Assembly (NCBI GenBank): GCA_041749075.1
Contig: JBGTBY010000025.1
Coordinates: 1-64,000 of the forward strand
Direction: 5' to 3'
DNA: 64,000 nt
Origin: CAMTWZ01 sp041749075
GTDB lineage: Bacteria > Bacteroidota > Rhodothermia > Balneolales > HLUCCA01
In this document: positions 45,989-53,640 of the stretch, piece by piece
How the letters are laid out: every line of letters begins with the position of its first letter
Numbering within the stretch: the first letter of the stretch is position 1
Notes under the pieces: generated by a model
Seen by the model: the letters and a program-made list of their open reading frames with translations, nothing else
Databases searched by the model: none
What the model was told of the DNA's origin: nothing
Program-made: the position numbers and the translations under genes

Positions 45989-46006
45989 ATGCGATTCAAA
46001 ATATTA

Positions 46007-46031
46007 AACAAAATGTTTACAACAAAATGTT
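46007..46031. repeat. Direct repeat AACAAAATGTT between divergent genes
   Basis: Two copies of AACAAAATGTT (46007-46017 and 46021-46031), the second covering the start codon of the phosphoesterase. With flanking TTA/TTTA each copy is nearly palindromic, so they could be regulator sites. Confidence 0.4.
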
Positions 46032-47349
46032 AAACATCATGATCCTATTCATCCTCTTCCTATTTCTTTCGCCAGCAAAGGGCATTTCCCAACCCACCGA
46101 CACTCTCCAAACGCTCGGTTTATTGCTCACATGGCAGCAAGATCCCACATCCACCATCACGATTGATTGGCACACGCATGCGCATGAACGGGTTCCGACG
46201 GTGGAGTACCGCGCCGCGGGAAGCGAGTCGTGGCTGAGGAAAACGGGCGAATCGAAACCCTTCCCTTATTCAACACTTCTCATCAATCGCGTTGAACTCA
46301 CCGGATTGGAGTCGGGAACGTTGTATGAGTTCAAACTGAATGCGGATATGGAGATGCGCACGTTCCGGACCATGCCGAAGGACGCATCCGAACCCGTTCG
46401 ATTCATCATCGGTGGGGATGTGAGAGGGTCACGTGGCTTGATGGAACGAACGAATCGCATGGCCGCATCCTTCAGTCCGGATTTCATTGTATGGGGCGGG
46501 GATTTGGCCTATGCGGACGGACTCGAAGCCAACCTCAACCGTTGGATCGAATTCATGTCGGTGATGAAAAACACATCCATCACATCCGATAATCGTGTGA
46601 TTCCGGTGATCAACGGCATCGGGAATCATGAGATCAAAGGACATCATTTTTATAACAACGACCATGCGAGCCGGGTCGGAATTCCTGAATACACGCAGAC
46701 GGATGAATCACGTCGCCAAATCGCGCCTTATTACTTCGATCTGATGGCGTTTCCGGGTCAGCCAGGGTATGGAATCCTGGATTTCGGAAGTTATCTGAGC
46801 ATCCTGATGTTGGATACGGATCATGCGAATCCCATCGAAGGCGAACAAACCTTGTGGCTCAAAAAAGCATTGGCGGAGCGGGGACACATCCAGCACATCA
46901 TTCCGAATTATCATGTGCCGGCGTATCCGTCCGTGAGGAATTGGCAGGCGAGCAACTCGACGAAGATCCGAGACTTGTGGGTACCCTTATTTGAGGAAGC
47001 CGGAATCGAGATCGTGTTCGAAAACCACGATCACGCCTATAAGCGCACGAAACCCATGTTAGGAAATCGGGTGGATGCGAATGGAATCGTGTTCATCGGG
47101 GATGGAGCTTGGGGAGTGGGAACGCGTCCGATCGGCGGCGGATCCGACACCACAGCCTGGACCTACCACGGGGTGGATCCGTCATGGTACTTGGAACGAG
47201 CCACATCCGAACGGCACTTCATCGTGGGCACCATTCAAGGTTCGATGAAGCATTTTCTGATGGTGAATGAGGATGGGGAATTCATTGATGAGTTTCCGAG
47301 AACGCCGCATTTTGAGCGGGGGAAACACAAGCTGGCGCCTAAATACTAG
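46027..47349 (+). CDS. Secreted purple-acid-phosphatase-like metallophosphoesterase
   Basis: 440 residues from ATG 46027 (436 from ATG 46039). Signal peptide ends near KGISQ. An Fn3-like N-terminal domain (TWQQDPTSTITIDWHT) precedes the calcineurin-like core: GGDVRG, GGDLAYADG, GIGNHEIKG and ENHDHAYKR supply the dinuclear metal ligands. It should hydrolyse phosphomonoesters outside the cytoplasm. No operon partner is evident. Confidence 0.88.
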   Translation: MLNIMILFILFLFLSPAKGISQPTDTLQTLGLLLTWQQDPTSTITIDWHTHAHERVPTVEYRAAGSESWLRKTGESKPFPYSTLLINRVELTGLESGTLYEFKLNADMEMRTFRTMPKDASEPVRFIIGGDVRGSRGLMERTNRMAASFSPDFIVWGGDLAYADGLEANLNRWIEFMSVMKNTSITSDNRVIPVINGIGNHEIKGHHFYNNDHASRVGIPEYTQTDESRRQIAPYYFDLMAFPGQPGYGILDFGSYLSILMLDTDHANPIEGEQTLWLKKALAERGHIQHIIPNYHVPAYPSVRNWQASNSTKIRDLWVPLFEEAGIEIVFENHDHAYKRTKPMLGNRVDANGIVFIGDGAWGVGTRPIGGGSDTTAWTYHGVDPSWYLERATSERHFIVGTIQGSMKHFLMVNEDGEFIDEFPRTPHFERGKHKLAPKY

Positions 47350-47403
47350 GTCCTTCGGTCGCTACGCCTGCCTGACGGCAGGCAGGCTCCCTCAGGATGA
47401 CAG
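47348..47403. repeat. Dispersed GTCATCCTGAG repeat, minus orientation, with inner hairpin
   Basis: Reads AGGTCCTTCG ... CCCTCAGGATGACAG on plus. Inside is GCCTGCCTG (47366-47374) pairing with CAGGCAGGC (47379-47387) around a 4-nt loop. This GTCATCCTGAG...GAAGGACCT family is widespread in FCB genomes. Confidence 0.8.
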
Positions 47404-47420
47404 CATCGTTTAAATAATAT

Positions 47421-47480
47421 AGAAGAGGCGGCATAACAAAATCCCAAGCATACTTAGGAAAGCGTTATGCCGCCTCTTCT
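47421..47480. terminator. Long hairpin, probable bidirectional terminator
   Basis: AGAAGAGGCGGCATAAC (47421-47437) and its exact complement (47464-47480) form a 17-bp stem around 26 nt, followed by a T-rich stretch. It lies between convergent phosphoesterase and hemE genes. The loop is longer than in ordinary terminators, so it might also be a mobile repeat. Confidence 0.5.
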
Positions 47481-47498
47481 TTTCTTTCACACGGCGCT

Positions 47499-47531
47499 TG
47501 TCATCCTGAGCCGCGCAGCGGCGAAGAATCT
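47499..47531. repeat. Dispersed GTCATCCTGAG repeat, plus orientation
   Basis: TGTCATCCTGAGC followed by CGCGCAGCGGCGAAGAATCT. Together with the minus copy at 47348 it flanks the long hairpin. Confidence 0.8.
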
Positions 47532-47590
47532 ATAATAAGCGAAGCACCATCACGAAATATCGTTGTAAGGGGCTGGGGGTGGGGGTGGGT

Positions 47591-48610
47591 TCACTTCCAG
47601 CTCTTAACTGCGTTAACAAACGCCATCGCATTCTCCACCGGCACATTCGGGGTGATGCCATGCCCGAGATTGACGACATATCGTTGCGCGCCGAAGCGAT
47701 CGATCATCCGATGCACGTCTTTGGTGATCTGCTCGGGGGATGAGAGAAGCTTCGACGGATCGAAGTTGCCTTGCAAGGTGATGGTGCCTCCGGTGGCCTG
47801 ACGCGCATACTCCGGACTCACCGTCCAGTCCAAACCCAATGCCGCCGCGCCGCTTCGATACGCCAGTCGCTCGAGCGCATACCAACTTCCTTTCGCAAAG
47901 ATGATGACCGGCGCGCCTTGAACACCTTTCGAGATTTTTTCCAGATACGGAAGAGCGAAGGTGTTGAAGTCATCCGGACTCAATAATCCCGCCCACGAAT
48001 CAAATACTTGAACCGCTTGCGCGCCCGCACGGATCTGAGCATTCAAATAACGTATCGTTGTGTCCGCGAGCACAGACAACACATGATGCGCCGCTTCGGG
48101 GTGTTTGTAACAAAATTCCTTCGCTTTGCCGAAATCCTTCGAACCGCGACCTTCGATCAAATAACATAATAAGGTCCATGGCGCGCCGGCGAAACCGATG
48201 AGAGGGACGCGTCCGGCCAATTCCGATTTCGTGAGCGTGATGGCCGACATCACATAATTCAGCCTGTCTTCCACATCCGGGACAGTGACTTTTAAGGCAT
48301 CTTCTGCGGTGCGGATGGGGTTCGGGAGGCGTGGACCTTCCCCTTCATTCAATGTGACTTCAAAGCCCAGCGCTTGCGGAACCACCAAAATATCCGAAAA
48401 CAGGATCGCGGCATCGACACCCAATCGGTCGATCGGTTGGATGGTGATTTCCGCGGCGAGCTCGGGCGTTTCCACGCGTGTGAAAAAGTCATACTTGTTC
48501 CGCAGCGCGATGTACTCGGGTAAGTAACGGCCGGCTTGGCGCATCATCCAGACGGGAGGTCGTGCGACTTCTTTCCCGGCTAAGGCGTCTAGAAATAGAT
48601 ATTGGCTCAT
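47591..48610 (-). CDS. hemE: Uroporphyrinogen decarboxylase
   Basis: 339 residues. Diagnostic N-terminus PPVWMMRQAGRYLPEY and the loop FAGAPWTLLCYLIEG; the catalytic Asp lies in AAILFSDILVV. Decarboxylates uroporphyrinogen III to coproporphyrinogen III. It follows hemD on the same strand across 233 bp of AT-rich repeats. Confidence 0.97.
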   Translation of the reverse strand: MSQYLFLDALAGKEVARPPVWMMRQAGRYLPEYIALRNKYDFFTRVETPELAAEITIQPIDRLGVDAAILFSDILVVPQALGFEVTLNEGEGPRLPNPIRTAEDALKVTVPDVEDRLNYVMSAITLTKSELAGRVPLIGFAGAPWTLLCYLIEGRGSKDFGKAKEFCYKHPEAAHHVLSVLADTTIRYLNAQIRAGAQAVQVFDSWAGLLSPDDFNTFALPYLEKISKGVQGAPVIIFAKGSWYALERLAYRSGAAALGLDWTVSPEYARQATGGTITLQGNFDPSKLLSSPEQITKDVHRMIDRFGAQRYVVNLGHGITPNVPVENAMAFVNAVKSWK

Positions 48611-48866
48611 GGGAAATACTTAGTACTGTTAAATTTTAAATTGAAAATTTTAAATGTTGAGCTTCTAAGCATCCTATTTGATAACAGAACCATACTAATT
48701 TTAAATTGGAAATTTTAAATGATAAACCGGGGCCAAATTTTAAATGATAAATTTTAAATTTTAAGTTATTGGTCATATAAAAAACTTAAAGCTTCCACAT
48801 AATTACGTTCTTGATATTCATCATTTTAAAGTCACTGTAAAATTTAAAATTTATCATTTAAAATTG
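48611..48866. repeat. AT-rich TTTTAAATT repeat region between hemD and hemE
   Basis: Several imperfect copies of AATTTTAAATT and TTAAATGATAAATTTTAAA in both orientations (for example 48627-48655, 48697-48722, 48733-48765, 48838-48866). The last copy encodes the final residues and stop of hemD. No gene is seen in the gap. Confidence 0.75.
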
Positions 48867-49626
48867 TCTTCGAGGTTTCGAGCACGCCTCGGAAACTCGC
48901 CTCACTCGATACTATGCAGGAGCAAGGTAGAAGTTCTGAGGCCGTCGTTGGCCCAATCGCCACATAAGGAACCCGCAAGGACTCCGTCCATCCCAGCGCC
49001 TTGAACTGCTTCACCGCGGCCGGACTAAAAAACGCGACCGCATCGATCGTTTCCTGCGGAAGTTCTGCGTCCACTGGCACGGTCTCATACACAATCCACT
49101 CTTGCATCCGGCATCCCGCATCCTCCATCACGCTTCTTAATTCCGGCCTATGCGGATTCCCACATATATGCAACACATCTCCTGTCACACCCGATTCGAT
49201 CATAAAACGAGCCAGATCTTCACCTGTCGTACCGGGGGAAATATGACAAGGGATGTCGCCTAATGCGGCGGCCGTGGTTTTTCCGATGCACCAGATTTCC
49301 TTGCCCTTTAATTCGTTGAGGAGGTTTGCGGAGCGCAGGGCTTCTACTGCGTTCCTACTTGTGAAGGCAATGTTAGTGGTTAGTTGTTTGTGGTTTGTTG
49401 TAGAAGACAGCTCTCCTCGTAATTCTGAGTGAGCATCGAAATTACTTATAGGATGCCCCCCTCCTTGCCTCTCTTCCATATTATTAAAAAGTGGCGCTGT
49501 CATCCTGAGCTGCGAAGCAGCGAGGGACCTACTAAGCGCCACGAAAACAAGTTCAAGCCCCATACTCGCAGCGATCTCAACTTCCCCTTCCCTTTCTTCT
49601 CGGGTTATCAGGATCGTAGCGCCCAT
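48844..49626 (-). CDS. hemD: Uroporphyrinogen III synthase carrying in-frame repeat sequence
   Basis: 260 residues. Core HemD features: ILITRE at the start, IAFTSRNAVEAL near residue 86, WCIGKTTAAAL, HICGNPHRPEL, VAFFSPAAVKQF and VAIGPTTASEL. It closes and inverts ring D. The first linker (residues 29-84) is about 20 residues longer than usual and is made of genome repeats read in frame: residues 30-45 are the GTCATCCTGAG repeat and 76-84 the TTAGTTGTTTGT repeat. The C-terminal TILNDKF and stop lie in the AT-rich repeat. Overlaps hemC by 19 bp. Likely functional, as all core motifs are intact. Confidence 0.93.
   Translation of the reverse strand: MGATILITREEREGEVEIAASMGLELVFVALSRSLAASQLRMTAPLFNNMEERQGGGHPISNFDAHSELRGELSSTTNHKQLTTNIAFTSRNAVEALRSANLLNELKGKEIWCIGKTTAAALGDIPCHISPGTTGEDLARFMIESGVTGDVLHICGNPHRPELRSVMEDAGCRMQEWIVYETVPVDAELPQETIDAVAFFSPAAVKQFKALGWTESLRVPYVAIGPTTASELLPCSCIVSSEASFRGVLETSKTILNDKF
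49372..49406. repeat. TTAGTTGTTTGT repeat inside hemD
   Basis: GTGGTTAGTTGTTTGTGG continues into TTTGTTGTAGAAG. It encodes hemD residues around TTNHKQLTT on the minus strand and is nearly identical to the hemF leader copy. Confidence 0.7.
49491..49542. repeat. GTCATCCTGAG repeat inside hemD, bounded by 8-bp inverted ends
   Basis: CTGTCATCCTGAGC...GAGGGACCT (49497-49530) lies between GTGGCGCT (49491-49498) and AGCGCCAC (49535-49542), an exact inverted repeat. On the minus strand it is read in frame as part of hemD. Confidence 0.75.
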
Positions 49627-50501
49627 CCGGCTCCCAGGTCGAGAATGCGTTTCGCGGCGTCGCGACCGATCGCGTCGGCATCGGTGATGTCGCCCTCGCC
49701 CGAAATATCATAGCGCTTGGCACCGTCTGGCGACAACACATTTCCTCTCAGGCGGATGCTCCCCGCGCTCAGTTCAGCCAACGCACCGATCGGCGCGCTG
49801 CATCCGCCATCGAGCACATTCAGAAACGCCCGTTCAGCGCGCACGCAGGCGGATGTCGCCTCATGATTAAGTTGATGTAGCGCGACACGGATGTCCTCAT
49901 CGTTGTCTCTTGCCACCACGGCCACCGCGCCTTGCGCCGGAGCCGGAAGCATCCAATCCAAGATCTGCGACACCCGGTCTTCCAATCCGAGTCGTTTCAA
50001 ACCGGCGAGTGCGAATATGGCGCCGTCCCAGTCCGAGTTTTCGAGCTTTTTAAGCCGTGTGGGGACGTTGCCTCTTAAATCAACGGTGCGATGTTTGGGA
50101 TGACGATGGAGCCACTGGCCTGCGCGTCGGACAGATCCCGTGGCGATGAGCCCCGCGTCGAGCTCCAAAAACTCGAGCCCATTGCGAGCGACGAGGGCAT
50201 CGCGTGGGTCTTCGCGCTCCAAAACGGCCACGACACGCAATCCAGGCGTGGCGGCGGTGGGGATGTCTTTGTGCGAATGGACGGCGATGTGGATGGAGCC
50301 TTCCAGCAGCGCATCATCCAACACTTTCGTGAACACGCCCTTCCCCCCCATCAACGGCAGCGGCGTATCCAGCACCAAATCCCCTTCCGATTTCATAGAC
50401 ACGATCTCCACCTCATGTCCGTGCGAGCGGAGTCCTTTCGCCACGGTTTCCGCTTGCCACATGGCCAGCAGCGAATCGCGGGTTCCGAGGCGGATGGTCA
50501 T
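49608..50501 (-). CDS. hemC: Porphobilinogen deaminase (hydroxymethylbilane synthase)
   Basis: 297 residues starting MTIRLGTRDSLLAMWQAETV. The dipyrromethane cofactor Cys lies in VLDGGCSAPIGALAEL, and catalytic Asp in HSHKDIPT. It polymerises four porphobilinogens. Start overlaps the hemA stop by ATGA; end overlaps hemD. Confidence 0.97.
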   Translation of the reverse strand: MTIRLGTRDSLLAMWQAETVAKGLRSHGHEVEIVSMKSEGDLVLDTPLPLMGGKGVFTKVLDDALLEGSIHIAVHSHKDIPTAATPGLRVVAVLEREDPRDALVARNGLEFLELDAGLIATGSVRRAGQWLHRHPKHRTVDLRGNVPTRLKKLENSDWDGAIFALAGLKRLGLEDRVSQILDWMLPAPAQGAVAVVARDNDEDIRVALHQLNHEATSACVRAERAFLNVLDGGCSAPIGALAELSAGSIRLRGNVLSPDGAKRYDISGEGDITDADAIGRDAAKRILDLGAGWALRS

Positions 50502-51739
50502 GAGTCGGGCTCGATCTTGAACAGATTGTGTACCATTTTGGTGATGTCTTCCGGACGCTCGTGGTCTTCCTTCAAATGATCGATCGAATAGGCCAAAATC
50601 TTATTCACGATGCGGCGGGTGAGCTGATCGGCGATGAGGGCGTCATCCGCCGAAAACTTATGCCGGTATCTGGCGAGTTCATCCGTACGGATCTCATCCA
50701 ACCGACGTGTGAGCGCGCGGATGGTGGGCACCAAACGCTGTTCGTTCAACCACTTCTCGAAATCGGCCATTTCGTGCTCGATGATGGCTTCCACCAACGG
50801 CACATTCGCCTGACGCTCCTTATAAGTGGCATCGAGGCGGTCGTTCAGCATGTCCATATTCACAATCAGGACATGCGGATTCTCGGAAATGGATGGATCC
50901 ACATTCCGCGGAACAGCCAAATCCATGAACACCTTGCAGTCCGTTTGCGACATATCCACATGCTCTTTCGTGATGACCGGTTCGGCCGCGCCCGTGGCCA
51001 CAATCACCAATTCATGCGTGCGGATGCAGTCTTTCAAAGATTCCCATGGCGCCACCTGGACGTCATATTTACCAGCCATGAGCTCGGCGCGATCCTGACT
51101 TCGATTGATGAGTGTGATGCGTTTCACGCCCTGGGCCACCAGATTCATACAGGTCACCTTCCCCACTTCGCCGGTCCCGACCAGCAGGACTTTCTTATCG
51201 TGAAGGGTGCCCAGCGCATGCGCTGAAGCCTGAACCGCCGCATAAGCCGTCGTCGCAGCACCGGAACCGAGGGAGGTTTCCGCGCGGGACCGCTTATGTG
51301 CCCGTAGCACCGATTGCATCAACCGATGCGTGGTCGCGTCGATCGAATGGGTTGCGGATGCGATTTCGTACGCCTGTTTGACTTGTTGAATGATCTGGAG
51401 GTCGCCGAGGATCTGCGCATCGAGTCCGACGGCGACATGAAAGAAATGCCGGACGGCATCATCCCCTTTCTTCACAAATCCGAATTTTTCGACTTCCTGA
51501 CGGTTGCCGTTCGAGAATTTTACCATCAAACCGAACAATACTTCGGCGCGGTCGCCTCGGGTGAAGATCTCGGTGCGGTTGCACGTCGACAGCACGATTA
51601 AGCTATCCAACCCAAGCGATTCGGCTTCCTTCAACAGACTTTTCACGGCGTCTTCAGACAATGAAAACCGCTCGCGGATGCTCAGTTCCGCGTACCAGTG
51701 GCTGATGCCGACAACAATGAAATCATCCAATAGCGACAT
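50498..51739 (-). CDS. hemA: Glutamyl-tRNA reductase
   Basis: 413 residues. Active-site Cys in VLSTCNRTEIF; NADPH-binding VLLVGTGEVGKVTCMNL; C-terminal dimerisation helix region. Reduces glutamyl-tRNA to GSA, the committed step of the C5 pathway, and is substrate-coupled to hemL. Overlaps the hemH end by 17 bp and hemC by 4 bp. Confidence 0.97.
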   Translation of the reverse strand: MSLLDDFIVVGISHWYAELSIRERFSLSEDAVKSLLKEAESLGLDSLIVLSTCNRTEIFTRGDRAEVLFGLMVKFSNGNRQEVEKFGFVKKGDDAVRHFFHVAVGLDAQILGDLQIIQQVKQAYEIASATHSIDATTHRLMQSVLRAHKRSRAETSLGSGAATTAYAAVQASAHALGTLHDKKVLLVGTGEVGKVTCMNLVAQGVKRITLINRSQDRAELMAGKYDVQVAPWESLKDCIRTHELVIVATGAAEPVITKEHVDMSQTDCKVFMDLAVPRNVDPSISENPHVLIVNMDMLNDRLDATYKERQANVPLVEAIIEHEMADFEKWLNEQRLVPTIRALTRRLDEIRTDELARYRHKFSADDALIADQLTRRIVNKILAYSIDHLKEDHERPEDITKMVHNLFKIEPDS

Positions 51740-52805
51740 GCGCGACTCTCGTTTTGACTTCTTCCACCATGGCTTTGATGAACTCGGGATGATCGTTCAA
51801 CCCCTTGGTCACCACGATTTTTTCCACATGTTTGCCGCGTTCCTCAATTTCTTCACGCAGCTCGATGCCCAGCTCGTGCAGGGTTTCGATATGGTCGGTC
51901 ACAAAGGCCACCGGCACCATCAGCAAATGCGTCACACCGTACTCGATCAGGCGGAACACCAGGTCTTCGGTATTGGGCTGCGTCCATTTCGACGGACCCA
52001 CACGGCTCTGATAGCAGGTCCAGTAATTTTCGGTGCGACCACGGAGATCCATGATGGCTTCCACGGTATCGACAATCTGATCCGTATATGGGTCGCCACT
52101 GGCCACTTCGGAAATCGGCGTTCCGTGAGCGGTAAATAAGATGTGAACTTTCGCGCGTTCCTCGGGCGTGAATTCCTTCAGCGCCTGCTCGATCCGGTCG
52201 TTCACCGCATTCAGGAAATTGGGCTGAAGGTGATACGATTTCACAGTGGTTTCACTCCAGGACGGATGCTTTCCGGCGGATGCGAATATATGTCGAACGC
52301 TTTCCCAATCACGGAAGGATGAACCCGTCGTGGTCCAGGAAAAGTGCGGATAGAGGGGCATCAGCACCACATGCTCGATTCCATCCGCCATCATTTCTTG
52401 CATGATGTCGGACGCGAACGGCACCCAATAGCGCATCGCAGTATAGACCTTCGTGTCAAATTCCGGAAGTTCGGATTTCAGGGATTTCTCCAAGGTGCGA
52501 CGCTGAAGCTCGGTGAGTCCGTTGATGGGCGAGCAGCAATCGCTGATGAATTTGTTCTTGCGATTCGGGCAATAGGAGCTGCCGGTGCATCCTTTCGGAC
52601 ACGCATTGATATCGCGGTACTTCGCCGCGATCTTCTTGTATCGCAACGAAGAAATGGTGGAGGCGAGAGCGTTTTGCACGCGTCCGCCGCCCAATTTGAT
52701 GATGTCTTCGTCGCTGAAGAGATTGTAGAGGAATTGCTTGACGGCGGGTTCGGAGGTGGGTCCGCCCAGGTTCATCAGCACAACGCCGAGTTTCGGTTTA
52801 GCCAT
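51723..52805 (-). CDS. hemH: Ferrochelatase with a Cys-rich insertion
   Basis: 360 residues. N-terminus KLGVVLMNLGGPTSEPAVK and catalytic His in LFTAHGTPISEV; acidic residues of the metal path follow. Between KKIAAKYRDI and SPINGLTELQ, where most ferrochelatases have only a short GGGSP turn, there is an insertion with five Cys (C69-x3-C73-x5-C79-x10-C90-C91). Inserts Fe2+ into a porphyrin; whether the substrate is protoporphyrin or coproporphyrin cannot be read here. First gene of the hemHACD(E) run. Confidence 0.95.
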   Translation of the reverse strand: MAKPKLGVVLMNLGGPTSEPAVKQFLYNLFSDEDIIKLGGGRVQNALASTISSLRYKKIAAKYRDINACPKGCTGSSYCPNRKNKFISDCCSPINGLTELQRRTLEKSLKSELPEFDTKVYTAMRYWVPFASDIMQEMMADGIEHVVLMPLYPHFSWTTTGSSFRDWESVRHIFASAGKHPSWSETTVKSYHLQPNFLNAVNDRIEQALKEFTPEERAKVHILFTAHGTPISEVASGDPYTDQIVDTVEAIMDLRGRTENYWTCYQSRVGPSKWTQPNTEDLVFRLIEYGVTHLLMVPVAFVTDHIETLHELGIELREEIEERGKHVEKIVVTKGLNDHPEFIKAMVEEVKTRVAHVAIG

Positions 52806-53640
52806 AGATGGGGGAAGAAACGGGTTATTTATGAAGATTGTGTGAAGCTAGATGCTAGATGCTAGATGCGGGATGCAAGAGGGATGTCATCCTGAGCGGA
52901 ATGCGAAGCATGAAGCGAAGGACCTTTGAGCGATGCCTCAAGTCTCCCCTCCTTGCGAGCCGAAGTGAAACGAGGATCGGAGGGAGGGGCCGGTGGAGGG
53001 TTCACGACGGAGTAGAGCGCCAATTCGAAATATTGCTAAGGGACTGAAGCTCCCTACTCGTTTGACTACCTGTAGATAACTAATTTGGAAAAAAACACTT
53101 ATTTACGGATTATGCAGGAACTACTTAATTACAAGAGTAGCAAAACCAATGTCATATGACCCCCAATATGGGCCGCCATAATAAATAGAACAACCTAAAC
53201 CCACTGGATCAGCTCGGTTTATGAGCACCGAACCGGCTTCGCATTATTTCAACATCACAAGCAATACCTTCGCTAATGCTATACTTCGTGGCATGTATTG
53301 CTAAGTCCAACACCGTATATATACGAGTTATAGCCAATGGTAGGACGACCGTTCCAAAGACGACCGAACGACCAAATTTTAAACATTTAAGTGAAAGACA
53401 AACCATTTTGACACTTGACCAACGACATATAGACAATATTGCAACGGGACAGCGAGTAAGCCGACCTGATGTTTATTATTTTTTTCCCCACCGCACTTTT
53501 TTAAATACAATTTTAGCCAGCCGCACAAGTGGCACATTTGGTTTTGCCCCAACACACAAAGCCGACCCTTCGGCAAAACCAAAAGAACCACTTTTTTGCC
53601 AACGCATTTTACTAACTTTGAACAATTAAAATCAAACTAC
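52806..53640. other. Gene-free gap: repeats, then start of the AT-rich island
   Basis: 52843-52882 holds direct repeats of the word GATGCTA and GATGCGGGATGCAAGAG. 52884-52930 is another GTCATCCTGAG copy. 52940-53010 is a CCCCTCCTTGC...GGAGGGAGGGGC inverted stretch. From about 53060 the base composition drops and the sequence becomes the leader of the GTPase-system genes. Open frames here (for example 53276-53629) lack family features and I do not call them genes. Confidence 0.6.
53613..53620 (+). promoter_or_regulatory. Bacteroidota-type -7 box in front of the GTPase system
   Basis: TAACTTTG, 20 bp upstream of the first start codon, fits the TAnnTTTG box of Bacteroidota promoters. A TTTG -33 box is not at the usual spacing (the nearest is 14 bp away), so the call is weak. 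Confidence 0.35.

Noticed and set aside
47421..47480. Insertion-sequence end
   Set aside because: Only one inverted pair, no transposase and no target duplication; position between convergent genes favours a terminator.
48627..48866. CRISPR-like array in the AT-rich repeats
   Set aside because: Copies vary in length and orientation, with no regular spacers and no cas genes.
53075..53334. Possible second attC-like site (GATAAC ... GTTATAGC) at the left border of the island
   Set aside because: The L boxes do not pair and the distance of about 260 bp is too long for attC.
53276..53629. Open frame of 117 codons before the GTPase system
   Set aside because: Low-complexity, no family features, runs past the promoter-like box and into the leader of the real gene.
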